Below are positions 51,651-60,866 of a DNA stretch of 64,000 bases, piece by piece. The stretch spans positions 210,045-274,044 of the forward strand of contig NZ_JAJKFK010000009.1 of assembly GCF_021653975.1 (NCBI RefSeq). Reading direction: 5' to 3'. Positions within the stretch are counted from its first letter, which is position 1. Each line of letters opens with the position of its first letter. The notes below the pieces were generated by a model that saw only the letters and a list, made by a program, of their open reading frames with translations, was not told the origin of the DNA and ran no database searches. The stretch is from Amycolatopsis sp. GM8. GTDB taxonomy: Bacteria; Actinomycetota; Actinomycetes; Mycobacteriales; Pseudonocardiaceae. A program made the position numbers and the translations under genes.

Positions 51651-53343
51651 TCGGCAGCCGCCGGTCCCGCCCGAACGCCTTGAAGGTGATCTTCGTGCCG
51701 ATCGGGTACTGCCGCCGCTTGTACTCGGAGCGGTCGACCATCCGGATCACGCGGTCGATCGTCTCCGCTTCGAAACCGGCCGCGATCAGGTCCGCGTACC
51801 CGCGGTCGCCCTCCACGTAGTCGTCGAGAATGTCGTCCAGCAGCGGGTAATCCGGCAGCGAGTCGGTGTCCAACTGGCCCGGGCGCAGCTCCGCCGACGG
51901 CGGCTTGGTGATCGAGTTCTCCGGGATCGGCGGCGTCTCACCGCGCTTCTCGGCCTCGGCGTTCCGCCACCGCGCCAGCTCCCACACGTGCGTCTTGAAC
52001 ACGTCCTTGATCGGCGCGAAACCGCCCACCGCGTCGCCGTAGATCGTCGAATAGCCGACCGCCAGCTCGGTCTTGTTCCCGGTCGCCAGCACCAGGTGAC
52101 CATCCAAATTGGACAGTGCCATCAGCAGCATGCCGCGCACCCGCGCCTGGATGTTCTCCTCCGCGAGCCCCGTCCCGGCGAGCTTCAGCTGGTCGACGTA
52201 CACCCGCACCATGTCCTCGACCGGCTCGGTCCGGAAGTGGCAGCCGATGCGCCGCGCCAGTTCCGCGGCATCCGAACGAGAGTGCTCCGACGAGTACGCG
52301 GACGGCATCGACACGCCGTACACCGAATCCGCGCCCAGCGCGTCCGCCGCCAGCGCCGCCGTGAGCGCCGAGTCGATCCCGCCGGAGAACCCGAAGGTCA
52401 CCGAGTGGAACCCGTTCTTGTGCACGTAGTCGCGCAGCCCGACGACGAGCGCCGACCACACCTCCGCCTCGTCGGACAGCGGCTCGCTGATCGGCGTCAC
52501 GACCGGTTCGTACGCCGGCACCGGCTCTCGCCCGAGATCCCGCCGCCGGACTTCCATGCCCTCGAAAGACCCCTCGGCACTGTGCCCGCCCGACGGCAGG
52601 TCGAGATCCACCACCAGCAGGTGCTCGACGAACTGCGGCGCCCGCGCGAGCAACTCACCGTCCGCGCCCACGACGATCGAGTCCCCGTCGAACACGAGGT
52701 CGTCCTGACCGCCGACCAGATTGGCATAGACCAGTGGCGCCCCGGCTTCGGCCGCGCGCCGGGCGACCAGCGGCAGCCGGACGTCGTCCTTCGAGCGCTC
52801 GTACGGCGAAGCGTTCGGCGCCACCACGAGGTCGACGCCCGCCTTGCCCAGCGCCGTCACCGGACCGCCGTCCTGCCAGATGTCCTCGCAGATCACCATG
52901 CCGATGTCGAGCCCGTGCAGCCGCACCACGTCGAGCGTCTGCCCCGGCTTGAAGTACCGCAGCTCGTCGAACACGCCGTAGTTCGGCAGGTGGTGCTTGA
53001 ACTGCCGCCCGACCACCTCGCCGTCGTGCAGCGCCGCGGCCGCGTCGCGGGGCCCGACGTGGTCGAGATCGAGATATCCCACGTACGCCAGCAAATCGCC
53101 GCACCCGGCCTGGTCGAGCCGCCCCGCCAGCTCGTCGACCGCGGCGCGGGACGCCTCGGCGAACGTCTTGCGCAGCGTCAGATCCTCGACCGGGTAACCG
53201 GTCAGGGACATCTCCGGGAACACCACGACATGCGCGCCCGCTTCGACGGCCTTGCGAGCCCAGTCGACGTGCAACCGCGCGTTGCCCGCGATGTCGCCGA
53301 CCGTCGGGTTGATCTGGGCGAGCGCGATCCTCAGCTGTGGCAT
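51613..53343 (-). CDS. nadE: Glutamine-dependent NAD+ synthetase
   Basis: A 576-residue bifunctional enzyme: nitrilase-type glutaminase domain (about 1-265; Glu in FPEMSLTG, Lys in KHHLPNYGVF, Cys in MVICEDIW) making ammonia, and a synthetase domain (about 300-576) with the ATP-pyrophosphatase P-loop FSGGIDSALTA and YSTIYGDAVGGFAPIKDV. Converts nicotinic acid adenine dinucleotide to NAD+. ATG 53343 is used because homology begins there. It is convergent with AraC. Confidence 0.96.
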   Translation of the reverse strand: MPQLRIALAQINPTVGDIAGNARLHVDWARKAVEAGAHVVVFPEMSLTGYPVEDLTLRKTFAEASRAAVDELAGRLDQAGCGDLLAYVGYLDLDHVGPRDAAAALHDGEVVGRQFKHHLPNYGVFDELRYFKPGQTLDVVRLHGLDIGMVICEDIWQDGGPVTALGKAGVDLVVAPNASPYERSKDDVRLPLVARRAAEAGAPLVYANLVGGQDDLVFDGDSIVVGADGELLARAPQFVEHLLVVDLDLPSGGHSAEGSFEGMEVRRRDLGREPVPAYEPVVTPISEPLSDEAEVWSALVVGLRDYVHKNGFHSVTFGFSGGIDSALTAALAADALGADSVYGVSMPSAYSSEHSRSDAAELARRIGCHFRTEPVEDMVRVYVDQLKLAGTGLAEENIQARVRGMLLMALSNLDGHLVLATGNKTELAVGYSTIYGDAVGGFAPIKDVFKTHVWELARWRNAEAEKRGETPPIPENSITKPPSAELRPGQLDTDSLPDYPLLDDILDDYVEGDRGYADLIAAGFEAETIDRVIRMVDRSEYKRRQYPIGTKITFKAFGRDRRLPITNGWREGAQRG

Positions 53344-53416
53344 ACGCCTATTCTCGCGCACCCGCGGAGCCGCCCACAGCGAATGTGCGCAAGGGCAACC
53401 CCGCGGGTGACCGGGC

Positions 53417-55744
53417 TCAGTCGCGCCCGCGCTTCATCAGGCTCCGCACCTGCTTGAGGGTCTGCTCGAAGTCCGAGTCGAACGGGCTGTCGTGCACCAG
53501 ATACGTCCACGTCGAGCTCGGCCGCCGCACGCCCGAAGCCGCCACGTCGACACCGTCGTCCGTGATCTCCGCATCTTCGAGCGTCTGCACCGAACGCTCC
53601 TCGATCGCCGGGATGATCTTGTGGAACTCCGGGATCGCGAGTCGGTGGAACTCGTCGAGCGGCGTCTCCCGCGCGATCGCCCGCAGGTGGATGCTCTCCC
53701 GCACGTCGGTCAGGTACGCCAGGTGATCCGACCACAGCTCGTCCAGGTGGAACAGCATGACCTCGCGGCACACCTGCGCCAGTGGCTCCTCGTCGAGCGC
53801 CTCCTCCAGCTCCGCGAGCCGTTTCGGCGCGGCCTCCTTCAGCTTCTCCACGGCCAGATCCGTCCGCAGCAGCTTGTCGCGATGCGCCAGCAACTCGTTC
53901 CGCTGGTGCTCGATCAGCCGCGTGTAGCGCCAGGTGTTGCGGTGGATCTCCAGGTGCACGCCCTCGGCGACGCGCTGCGCGTGGTTGATCTGTCGCTGCG
54001 CCGCGGAATCCTCGATCTCACCGGACTCGTCGTCGGCGTGGATGCCTTCGGGCACGTCCGGCGCGTTCGACAGCACCAGTTCGTCGTTCAGCGACGCGAA
54101 GAACACCGCGCTGCCCGGGTCGCCCTGCCGGCCGGACCGCCCACGCAGCTGCCCGTCCAGGCGGCTGGAGGGATACCGCGCGGTGCCGATCACGTGCAGC
54201 CCGCCCAGTTCGGCGACACGCTCGCGGTCCTTGCCGTCGGCCCCGCCCAGCCGGATGTCCGTACCGCGGCCGGCCATCTGCGTCGACACGGTGACCGCGC
54301 CGTAGGTCCCGGCTTCGGCGATGATCGCGGCCTCTTCGGCGTCGTTGCGCGCGTTCAGCACGACGCACGGCAGGTCGACCTTCGCGAGTTTCTCCGCCAG
54401 CTCCTCGGATTCGGCGACGTCCTGCGTGCCGACCAGGATCGGCCGCCCGGTCTCGTGCACCTCCCGGATCTCCGTCTCGATCGCGCGCAGCTTGTGCGAC
54501 GGCGACGCGAAGATGCGGTCCGGCCGGTCCTCGCGGACGTTCGGCTTGTTCGGCGGGATGACCGCGACCTCGAGCTTGTAGAACTCGCGCAGCTGCTCGG
54601 CGACCGCGACCGCGGTCCCGGTCATGCCGGCCACCTGCGGGTACCGCGCCATCAGCGCCTGCACGGTGATCGAGTCGAGGATCTCGCCGCGGTCGGTCGC
54701 GGCCAGCTGCTCCTTCGCCTCGACCGCGGCCTGCAGCCCGTCCGGCCACCGCTGCAGCTCGGCGATCCGGCCGCGCGAGGTGTTGATCAGGTGGACCTTG
54801 CCGTCCCGCACGATGTAGTCGACGTCCCGGGTGAGCAGCGCGTGCGCGTGCAACGCCACGTTGACCGCCGCGAGCCGGTCGGAGCCGGAGTCGCCGTACA
54901 GGTCGATCCCGCCGAGCGACTTCTCCACCACCGAAGCGCCCGCCGTCGTCAGCCACGCGTTGCGGCCGTCGCTGTCGGTCTCGTAGTGCAGGCCCAGCCG
55001 CAGCCGCCGCACCACGTTGGCGACCTCGACGTCGGCCACCGCGTGGTCCACCGAGCCCGCCATCACCAGCGGCACCCGCGCCTCGTCGACCAGCACCGAG
55101 TCCGCCTCGTCGATGATCGCGACCTCCGGTTCGGGCTGTGCGAGCTCCTCGACGCGGGTGACCAGCCGGTCCCGCAGCACGTCGAAACCGATCTCGCTGA
55201 CCGCGCCGTAGGTGACTTCCTTGCCGTACGCCTCGCGCCGCTCGTCGCGGGTCAGCGCCGGCTCGACCCAGCCGACGGACACGCCGAGCAGGTCGTACAC
55301 CGGTTTCATCCACTCGGCGTCGCGCCGGGCCAGGTAGTCGTTGACGGTCGTGACGTGCACCCGTTTGCCCTGGATGGCGTACCCGGCCGCGGCCAGCGCG
55401 CCGGCGAGCGTCTTGCCCTCACCGGTCTCCATCTGCACGACGTGCCCGGTGAGCAGGCCCATGGTGCCCAGCAGCTGGACGTCGAAGGCGCGTTCGTCGA
55501 GCGCCCGCCGCGCCGCCTCCCGGCCCAGCGCGCACACCTCCACGAGCTGGTCGTCCTTGAACACCGCCTCGAGCCGGAGCTTGCCCGCCCGCTCGGTGAG
55601 CTCAGTGTCGGTCAGTCCCTCCAGCTCGGCTTCGAGCTCGCCGATCGCCGGAAGCAACGCCTCGTACCGGGTCAGTTCGGCGCTGCCCGGCCGCTCGATG
55701 AGCTTGCGCAGCCGCTTGCCCATCCGGGTGATCAGTGCTGGCAC
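53417..55744 (-). CDS. secA2: SecA2 accessory preprotein translocase ATPase
   Basis: A 775-residue SecA paralogue. Walker A METGEGKT lies at about 105-112, with Walker B VAIIDEADS, MAGRGTDIRLGG and RGRSGRQGDPG downstream. It is much shorter than SecA1 (about 840-950) and has no C-terminal SEC-C zinc domain, like mycobacterial SecA2, which exports a limited set of proteins. GTG 55744 follows AGGAG by 6 bases. It is divergent from the Hip1-like genes. Confidence 0.94.
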   Translation of the reverse strand: MPALITRMGKRLRKLIERPGSAELTRYEALLPAIGELEAELEGLTDTELTERAGKLRLEAVFKDDQLVEVCALGREAARRALDERAFDVQLLGTMGLLTGHVVQMETGEGKTLAGALAAAGYAIQGKRVHVTTVNDYLARRDAEWMKPVYDLLGVSVGWVEPALTRDERREAYGKEVTYGAVSEIGFDVLRDRLVTRVEELAQPEPEVAIIDEADSVLVDEARVPLVMAGSVDHAVADVEVANVVRRLRLGLHYETDSDGRNAWLTTAGASVVEKSLGGIDLYGDSGSDRLAAVNVALHAHALLTRDVDYIVRDGKVHLINTSRGRIAELQRWPDGLQAAVEAKEQLAATDRGEILDSITVQALMARYPQVAGMTGTAVAVAEQLREFYKLEVAVIPPNKPNVREDRPDRIFASPSHKLRAIETEIREVHETGRPILVGTQDVAESEELAEKLAKVDLPCVVLNARNDAEEAAIIAEAGTYGAVTVSTQMAGRGTDIRLGGADGKDRERVAELGGLHVIGTARYPSSRLDGQLRGRSGRQGDPGSAVFFASLNDELVLSNAPDVPEGIHADDESGEIEDSAAQRQINHAQRVAEGVHLEIHRNTWRYTRLIEHQRNELLAHRDKLLRTDLAVEKLKEAAPKRLAELEEALDEEPLAQVCREVMLFHLDELWSDHLAYLTDVRESIHLRAIARETPLDEFHRLAIPEFHKIIPAIEERSVQTLEDAEITDDGVDVAASGVRRPSSTWTYLVHDSPFDSDFEQTLKQVRSLMKRGRD

Positions 55745-55829
55745 CCTGGTCTCCTGTCTCGTTCTGCGTCGACCAGCCAACGAGGTGGTGGTGGTCCGGT
55801 GTTCCCCGCCAGGATGGCACGATCGGCCC

Positions 55830-57446
55830 GTGCCCTTCCTCCAGCGAGCCCGGTCGCGAACCGCGCGTGTAGCCGTCCTCATCGGTGTCTGCCTGCTGAT
55901 GCCACTCGCCGCGTGCACCTCGACGCAGCCGAGCACACCCCAGGCGCAGACCGAGACCGAGGCGAAAGGACCGCTAGGTCCGGTTCCTGCTGGTCTGGAC
56001 AAGTTCTACGCGCAGCCGTTGACCTGGGCCGACTGTGCACCCTACGCGACTTCCGACGACGCCAAATCCGTCTTTCGTACGCAAGGCCTGCAGTGCGCGC
56101 GGCTGACGGTCCCGCTGGACTACGCCGCCCCGCAGGGCGACACGATCAACCTGGGTGTGTTGCGGCACAAGGCGTCGGGTGACCGCATCGGCGCGCTCGT
56201 GCTCAACCCGGGCGGGCCCGGGGCGTCCGGCATGGTCGCCGCGGCGGGCCTCGCGTCGCAGGTCTCGAACACCGAGCTGGGGCAACGGTTCGACCTGGTG
56301 GGTTTCGACCCGCGGGGGATCGGTGCGAGCGAGCCCGACGTGACCTGCCTGACCGACTCCGAACGTGACACCGAGCGCGCGGAGGACCTCGACACCGACG
56401 GCTCGCCCACCGGGGTCGTCAAGCAGGAGGCGCAGTCGAAGGACTTCGCGGCCAAGTGCGCGCAGCGGACCCCGCACGGCACGGCGATGCTCGCCAACCT
56501 CGGCACCAGGGACGTGGCCAGGGACATGGACGTCCTGCGCTCCGCCCTCGGCGAACAGAAGCTGACCTACCTGGGCTACTCGTACGGCACGCGGATCGGC
56601 TACACCTACGCCGAGGCGTTCCCCGCCAACGTCCGCGCGATGGTCCTGGACGGCGCGCTCGACCCGAACCAGGACGAGACGGAGTCGCTCGTCGCGCAGG
56701 GCGCCGGCTTCGGCGTCGCGTTCAACCAGTTCGCCGCCTGGTGCGCCGCCCGTCAGGACTGCGCGCTGGGCCAGAACGCCGGCGCCGCCACGAAGGCGTT
56801 CCAGGATCTGGTCCGCCCGCTCATCGCGAAACCGGTGCGGCTGGCCGACGGCCGCGTGCTCACCTTCGACGACGCGACCCTCGGCGCGATCCAGGCGCTG
56901 TACTCGCAGCAGCTGTGGCAGCCGCTGAACAACGGACTGATCGAGTTGAAGAACGGTCGCGGCACCACGCTGATGGCGCTCGCCGACCAGTACAACGAGC
57001 GCGACAACAGCGGCCACTACACGAACACGCAGGACGCCTTCACCGCCGTGCGCTGCGTCGACGATCCGCGGGTCACCGACAAGACCGAGATCCTCAACGC
57101 CGAAAACCGCTACGACCAGGTGGCGCCGTTCCTCGACGACGGCAGGCCGAACGGCGCCGCGCTCGACGCGTGCGCGTTCTGGCCGGTGCCCAACACCTCG
57201 CAGCCGCACGAGCCGAAGGTCGCCGGTGTGCCACCGGTGCTGGTGATCTCGACGACGCACGACCCGGCGACCCCGTACGAGGCCGGGGTGAACCTGGCGA
57301 AGGCGATGAACGGCGCGCTGCTCACCTTCGAGGGCACCCAGCACACCGTGTTCCTGCAAGGAAATTCGTGCGTGGACCAGGTGGGCACCGACTATCTCGT
57401 GGACGGGACACTCCCGGCGGCCGGCAAACGTTGTGCCGGACAGTGA
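55830..57446 (+). CDS. Lipoprotein alpha/beta-hydrolase, Hip1 (CaeA)/TAP-like
   Basis: A 538-residue secreted peptidase or esterase. Signal and lipobox LAAC (Cys near 31) predict a lipid anchor. The catalytic Ser is in GYSYG (about Ser 251), Asp in STTHDPATPYE and His in GTQHTVFL; the oxyanion region is NPGGPGASG. The tripeptidyl aminopeptidase/Hip1 group includes Rv2224c, an immune-modulating serine protease. GTG 55830 lies 6 bases after CACGAT. The adjacent gene is a paralogue, as Rv2223c-Rv2224c. Confidence 0.92.
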   Translation: MPFLQRARSRTARVAVLIGVCLLMPLAACTSTQPSTPQAQTETEAKGPLGPVPAGLDKFYAQPLTWADCAPYATSDDAKSVFRTQGLQCARLTVPLDYAAPQGDTINLGVLRHKASGDRIGALVLNPGGPGASGMVAAAGLASQVSNTELGQRFDLVGFDPRGIGASEPDVTCLTDSERDTERAEDLDTDGSPTGVVKQEAQSKDFAAKCAQRTPHGTAMLANLGTRDVARDMDVLRSALGEQKLTYLGYSYGTRIGYTYAEAFPANVRAMVLDGALDPNQDETESLVAQGAGFGVAFNQFAAWCAARQDCALGQNAGAATKAFQDLVRPLIAKPVRLADGRVLTFDDATLGAIQALYSQQLWQPLNNGLIELKNGRGTTLMALADQYNERDNSGHYTNTQDAFTAVRCVDDPRVTDKTEILNAENRYDQVAPFLDDGRPNGAALDACAFWPVPNTSQPHEPKVAGVPPVLVISTTHDPATPYEAGVNLAKAMNGALLTFEGTQHTVFLQGNSCVDQVGTDYLVDGTLPAAGKRCAGQ

Positions 57447-57468
57447 CCGGGCTGGCACGATATGAGAG

Positions 57469-59034
57469 ATGCCTTTCCGCCGCCGGCTGGCGGCTGTGCT
57501 GGGCCTGGTGTCGTGCCTGCTGATCGCGTGCACGCCGAACCGGGTTTCGCCGCCGCCCGAGCCCTCACCCGTGTCCGACGTCCACGCATTCGACCGGTTC
57601 TACGACCAGAAGCTGTCGTGGGATGACTGCGCGCCGTACGCGACGGAGGAGCAGAGCCAGGACGCGTTCCGCACGCCCGGCGTCGAATGCGCGCGGCTGA
57701 CCGTGCCGCTGGACTACGCGCTGCCGCACGGGGAAACGATCACGGTCGGCGTGCTGCGGCACAAGGCGGCCGATCCCGCCGACCGGATCGGTTCGCTGGT
57801 GATCAACCCGGGCGGGCCCGGCGGGTCCGGGATGGAGGCGGCCGCGCGGCTCGTGCCGACCGTGGCGGACAACGCGATCGGGCTGCGCTTCGATCTGGTC
57901 GGCTTCGACCCGCGTGGTGTCGGCGCCAGCCAGCCGCAGGTGCATTGCCTGACCGACGCCGAACGCGACGCGGAGCGCGCCGGCCACCCGGGCGACGGCA
58001 TCTCGCCGGCTTCCGCGGCGGCCTGGGCGGCGGAAGCGAAGGACTACGCGGCGAAATGCGTCCAGCGCACCGAACACGGCACCGACCTGCTGGCGAACAT
58101 CGGCACCCGTGACGTCGTGAAGGATCTCGACGTGCTGCGCGCCGCGCTCGGCGACCGGAAGCTGAGCTACCTCGGGTACTCCTACGGCACGCAGATCGGC
58201 GCCAGTTACGCCGAGGCGTTCCCCGCGAACGTCCGGGTCCTGCTGCTGGACGGCGCCGTCGACCCGACCGAGGGCGAGATGCATTCCCTTGTGGCACAAG
58301 GGGAAGGATTCGCCCGCGCGTTCGGCCTGTTCGCCGTTGAATGCGCGAAGCACGCCGGCTGCGCCGTCGGACCGGATCCGGCGCGTGCCGTCGCGACGTT
58401 CGAGGACCTGGCGCGCCCGCTGCTGACCTCGCCGGCCCCAGCCGGCGGCGGGCGCGAGCTGTCCTACGACGACGCGATGACCGGTGTCGTCGAGGCGATG
58501 TACTCGCAGCAGTCCTGGCCGGTCCTCAACTCCGCGCTCAACCTGCTGCGCTCCGGCGACGGCAGCCTGCTGCTCAAACTCGCCGACGACTACTACGAAC
58601 GCGGTACCGACGGGCGGTACTCGTCGCTGCAGGACGCCTACTACGCCGTGCGCTGCGTCGACAACCCGCAGAATCCGGCCACCGTCACCGCGACCCACCA
58701 GCAGATGCTGGCGGCGGCGCCTTTCTTCGGCGGTGGCCGCCCGGACGAGGGCGAACCCGACATCTGCGCGTCCTGGCCGGTGCCGAGCACGTCCCGGCCG
58801 CACCGCCCGGCCGTGCCCGGAGTGCCGCCGCCGCTGGTGATCTCGACCACCGACGACCCCGTCACGCCGTACCAGGCGGGGGTCAACCTGGCCACCGAGA
58901 CGGGCGGTGGCCTGCTGACCTACGAGGGCGCGCAGCACACGGCCTTCCTGCACGGCGACCGGTGCGTCGACGTTGCCGGCCTCGCCTACCTCGTCGACGG
59001 CACCCTGCCCCCACCAGGCACCCGCTGCCCCTAG
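57469..59034 (+). CDS. Lipoprotein alpha/beta-hydrolase, second Hip1/TAP-like paralogue
   Basis: A 521-residue paralogue of the previous gene, about half identical by eye. Lipobox LIAC, oxyanion NPGGPGGSG, nucleophile GYSYG (about Ser 238), DDPVTPYQ and GAQHTAFLHGD complete the catalytic set. ATG 57469 is preceded by the same TGGCACGAT string as the first gene, 22 bases after its stop, so it could have its own promoter in addition to read-through. Tandem duplication is older than the split from mycobacteria. Confidence 0.92.
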   Translation: MPFRRRLAAVLGLVSCLLIACTPNRVSPPPEPSPVSDVHAFDRFYDQKLSWDDCAPYATEEQSQDAFRTPGVECARLTVPLDYALPHGETITVGVLRHKAADPADRIGSLVINPGGPGGSGMEAAARLVPTVADNAIGLRFDLVGFDPRGVGASQPQVHCLTDAERDAERAGHPGDGISPASAAAWAAEAKDYAAKCVQRTEHGTDLLANIGTRDVVKDLDVLRAALGDRKLSYLGYSYGTQIGASYAEAFPANVRVLLLDGAVDPTEGEMHSLVAQGEGFARAFGLFAVECAKHAGCAVGPDPARAVATFEDLARPLLTSPAPAGGGRELSYDDAMTGVVEAMYSQQSWPVLNSALNLLRSGDGSLLLKLADDYYERGTDGRYSSLQDAYYAVRCVDNPQNPATVTATHQQMLAAAPFFGGGRPDEGEPDICASWPVPSTSRPHRPAVPGVPPPLVISTTDDPVTPYQAGVNLATETGGGLLTYEGAQHTAFLHGDRCVDVAGLAYLVDGTLPPPGTRCP

Positions 59035-59056
59035 CACCGCCCTAGCGCCGCCCGGC

Positions 59057-59120
59057 GTGTTCGCCCCCCCGCGCGGGCGTGTTTGCCCGCCACATCGGTG
59101 AGTTTGCCCGCCGCGCGGAT
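59057..59120. repeat. 21-bp repeat array, GTGTTTGCCCGCC type, three units
   Basis: Units start at 59057 (22 bp, GTGTTCGCCCCCCC), 59079 (GTGTTTGCCCGCCAC) and 59100 (GAGTTTGCCCGCC). The array fills the 86-bp gap between the convergent ends of the second hydrolase and the lipoprotein gene and touches its stop codon at 59121. Confidence 0.82.
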
Positions 59121-59822
59121 CTAGCCGGTCGGCGTCGCGCTCGGCCGCGGCGAGTTGAGCGCGGACAGCCCCAGTTCCAGCATCACGGCGCCTTCGTTCG
59201 GCTGCCGCGGCGGCACCTGGATCCACACGCGCACGAGATTGCGCGGCTCGGCCTGGGTGACCCAGAACTTCACGTCCACCCCGGCCCAGACCTGCGGCAG
59301 CACGCTGGTGATCACTTCCCGGCTCAGCTCGCCGGTCACCCGGTACGTCTCGACGCCCTCGACGTCTTCCTTCGTCTCCGTCTTCAACCCGGTCGCGCTC
59401 GTGAGCAGTTTCGACAGCCCCTGCCCCTGGGCGAGCAGCTTCGCCGGGTTGTACTCGGCGGGCACCGGTTCCTGCGTGCGCGTCCCGTGCTTGTCGGTGA
59501 GGATCAGCTGGTCGCCGTCGATCTCGTAGGTCAGCTCGAACCGGTTGGCCGACTCCTGCATGTCCGCCTGCCCGACGGCCGTCCCGGCGGGCCCGCCTTC
59601 GCGGCTCGCCCAGCCCTGGACCTCGCGGATGTCCAGCCCGGGCACGCTTCCGCTGATGCTGAAGTCGTACTTCATGCTGCGGACACCGGCGAACGTCGAA
59701 GCGGCGGCGCTGACCAGTTGGTTCGCGTCCGGCAGCGGGCCGCGCGTGTCCGGCGAAGACGAACAGCCGCTGGCCAGGGCCAGAATCAGCAGGAACACAC
59801 CCGCGGTGCGGCGGCGGAGCAT
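59121..59822 (-). CDS. LppX/LprG-like lipoprotein
   Basis: A 233-residue secreted lipoprotein; lipobox ASGC (Cys about 20). The rest follows the LppX/LprG/LprA fold (ADLQ-type beta half-barrel: MKYDFSISGSVPGLDIREVQGWAS ... VEGVETYRVTGELSREVI ... VWIQVPP), whose mycobacterial members carry triacylated lipids to the outer envelope. ATG 59822 lies 7 bases after TACGGT, probably leaderless. The 3' end meets a repeat array. Confidence 0.87.
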   Translation of the reverse strand: MLRRRTAGVFLLILALASGCSSSPDTRGPLPDANQLVSAAASTFAGVRSMKYDFSISGSVPGLDIREVQGWASREGGPAGTAVGQADMQESANRFELTYEIDGDQLILTDKHGTRTQEPVPAEYNPAKLLAQGQGLSKLLTSATGLKTETKEDVEGVETYRVTGELSREVITSVLPQVWAGVDVKFWVTQAEPRNLVRVWIQVPPRQPNEGAVMLELGLSALNSPRPSATPTG

Positions 59823-59845
59823 GTCGACCACCGTAGCGGTGCCGG

Positions 59846-60796
59846 TCAGGAGCCCGAGAAGGTGCGCCGGTACGCGAGCGGCGCGACCCCGATCGCCGCG
59901 TTCAGATGCTGCCGCAGCGACGCGGCAGAACCCAGCCCGGACTCGGCGGCGACCCGGTCGACCGGCAGGTTCGTCGTCTCCAGCAGGTGCCGCGCATGCA
60001 GCACCCGCTGCTGGTTGAGCCAGGCCCGGGCGGACATCCCGGTCTCCGCCCGGAACCGCCGGCTGAACGTCCGCACGCTCATCCGAGCGTGCCGCGCCAG
60101 CGTGTCGAGGTCGAGCGGTTCGCCGAGCCGTTCGAGCGCCCACGCGCGCGTCGCCGCCGTGCTGCCTTCGTCGGCAGGCAGCGGCCGCTCGATGTACTGC
60201 GACTGGCCGCCGTCGCGCCACGGCGGCACGACGCAGTACCGCGCCGCCCGGTTCGCGACCTCGCTGCCGTGATCCGACCGGATCACGTGCAGGCACAGGT
60301 CGACGCCCGCGGACAGCCCGGCCGAGGTGAGCACGTCGCCGTCGTCCACGAACAGCACGTTCTCGTCCAGCTGGACCTGCGGGTACAGGCGGCGGAACTC
60401 CTCGGCGTGTGCCCAGTGCGTCGTCGCCCGGCGCCCGTCGAGGTATCCGGCGGCGGCGAGCACGAACGCGCCGGTGCAGATCGACATCACCCGCGCGCCG
60501 TCCGGGATGAGCGCGAGCGCGTCGGCCAGCTCGCCCGGCATCGTCCCGTGCCGGCGAGGCCCGGCGACGCGGGTGCCCGGAATGATCACCGTGTCCGCCT
60601 CGGCGAGCGCTTCCGGCCCGTGCCCGAACCGGGCTTCGTAGCCGAGGCTGACCCGGACGGGCTGGTCGTCGACCCCGCAGATCCGCACGTCGTAAAGCGC
60701 CTGCCCGTCCTTCGTCGCGCTCGAGAACACCTGCGGCGGGATGTTCAGATCGAACCCGACGACCTCGGAGATGGCGAGAACCACGATCCGGTGCAT
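59846..60796 (-). CDS. GlxA-family AraC-type regulator
   Basis: A 316-residue regulator: DJ-1/PfpI-like domain (about 1-185; DTVIIPGTRVAG, VMSICTGAFVLAAAG) with a Cys in the nucleophile-elbow position (SICTG), then an AraC HTH (about 215-310; LARHARMSVRTFSRRFRAETG and VAAESGLGSAASLRQHL). It lies 70 bp from the divergent MFS gene, its likely target. ATG 60796 is taken as the start, in front of the HRIVVLAI stretch where the DJ-1/PfpI-like domain begins. Confidence 0.92.
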   Translation of the reverse strand: MHRIVVLAISEVVGFDLNIPPQVFSSATKDGQALYDVRICGVDDQPVRVSLGYEARFGHGPEALAEADTVIIPGTRVAGPRRHGTMPGELADALALIPDGARVMSICTGAFVLAAAGYLDGRRATTHWAHAEEFRRLYPQVQLDENVLFVDDGDVLTSAGLSAGVDLCLHVIRSDHGSEVANRAARYCVVPPWRDGGQSQYIERPLPADEGSTAATRAWALERLGEPLDLDTLARHARMSVRTFSRRFRAETGMSARAWLNQQRVLHARHLLETTNLPVDRVAAESGLGSAASLRQHLNAAIGVAPLAYRRTFSGS

Positions 60797-60866
60797 GGCC
60801 GAATTTTTGCACATATTGGCGCTTCGGCCACTCGTTCACGTGGCGAAGATCGCTCAAGCTGACCGG

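Noticed and set aside
55744..56002. SecA2 with an extra 86 residues at the N-terminus
   Set aside because: The extension overlaps the divergent lipoprotein gene and has no SecA pattern; GTG 55744 has an AGGAG site.
51607..56182. Long plus-strand frames opposite nadE and secA2
   Set aside because: They mirror the codon bias of the real minus-strand genes and consist of Arg/His/Pro-rich sequence with no domain.
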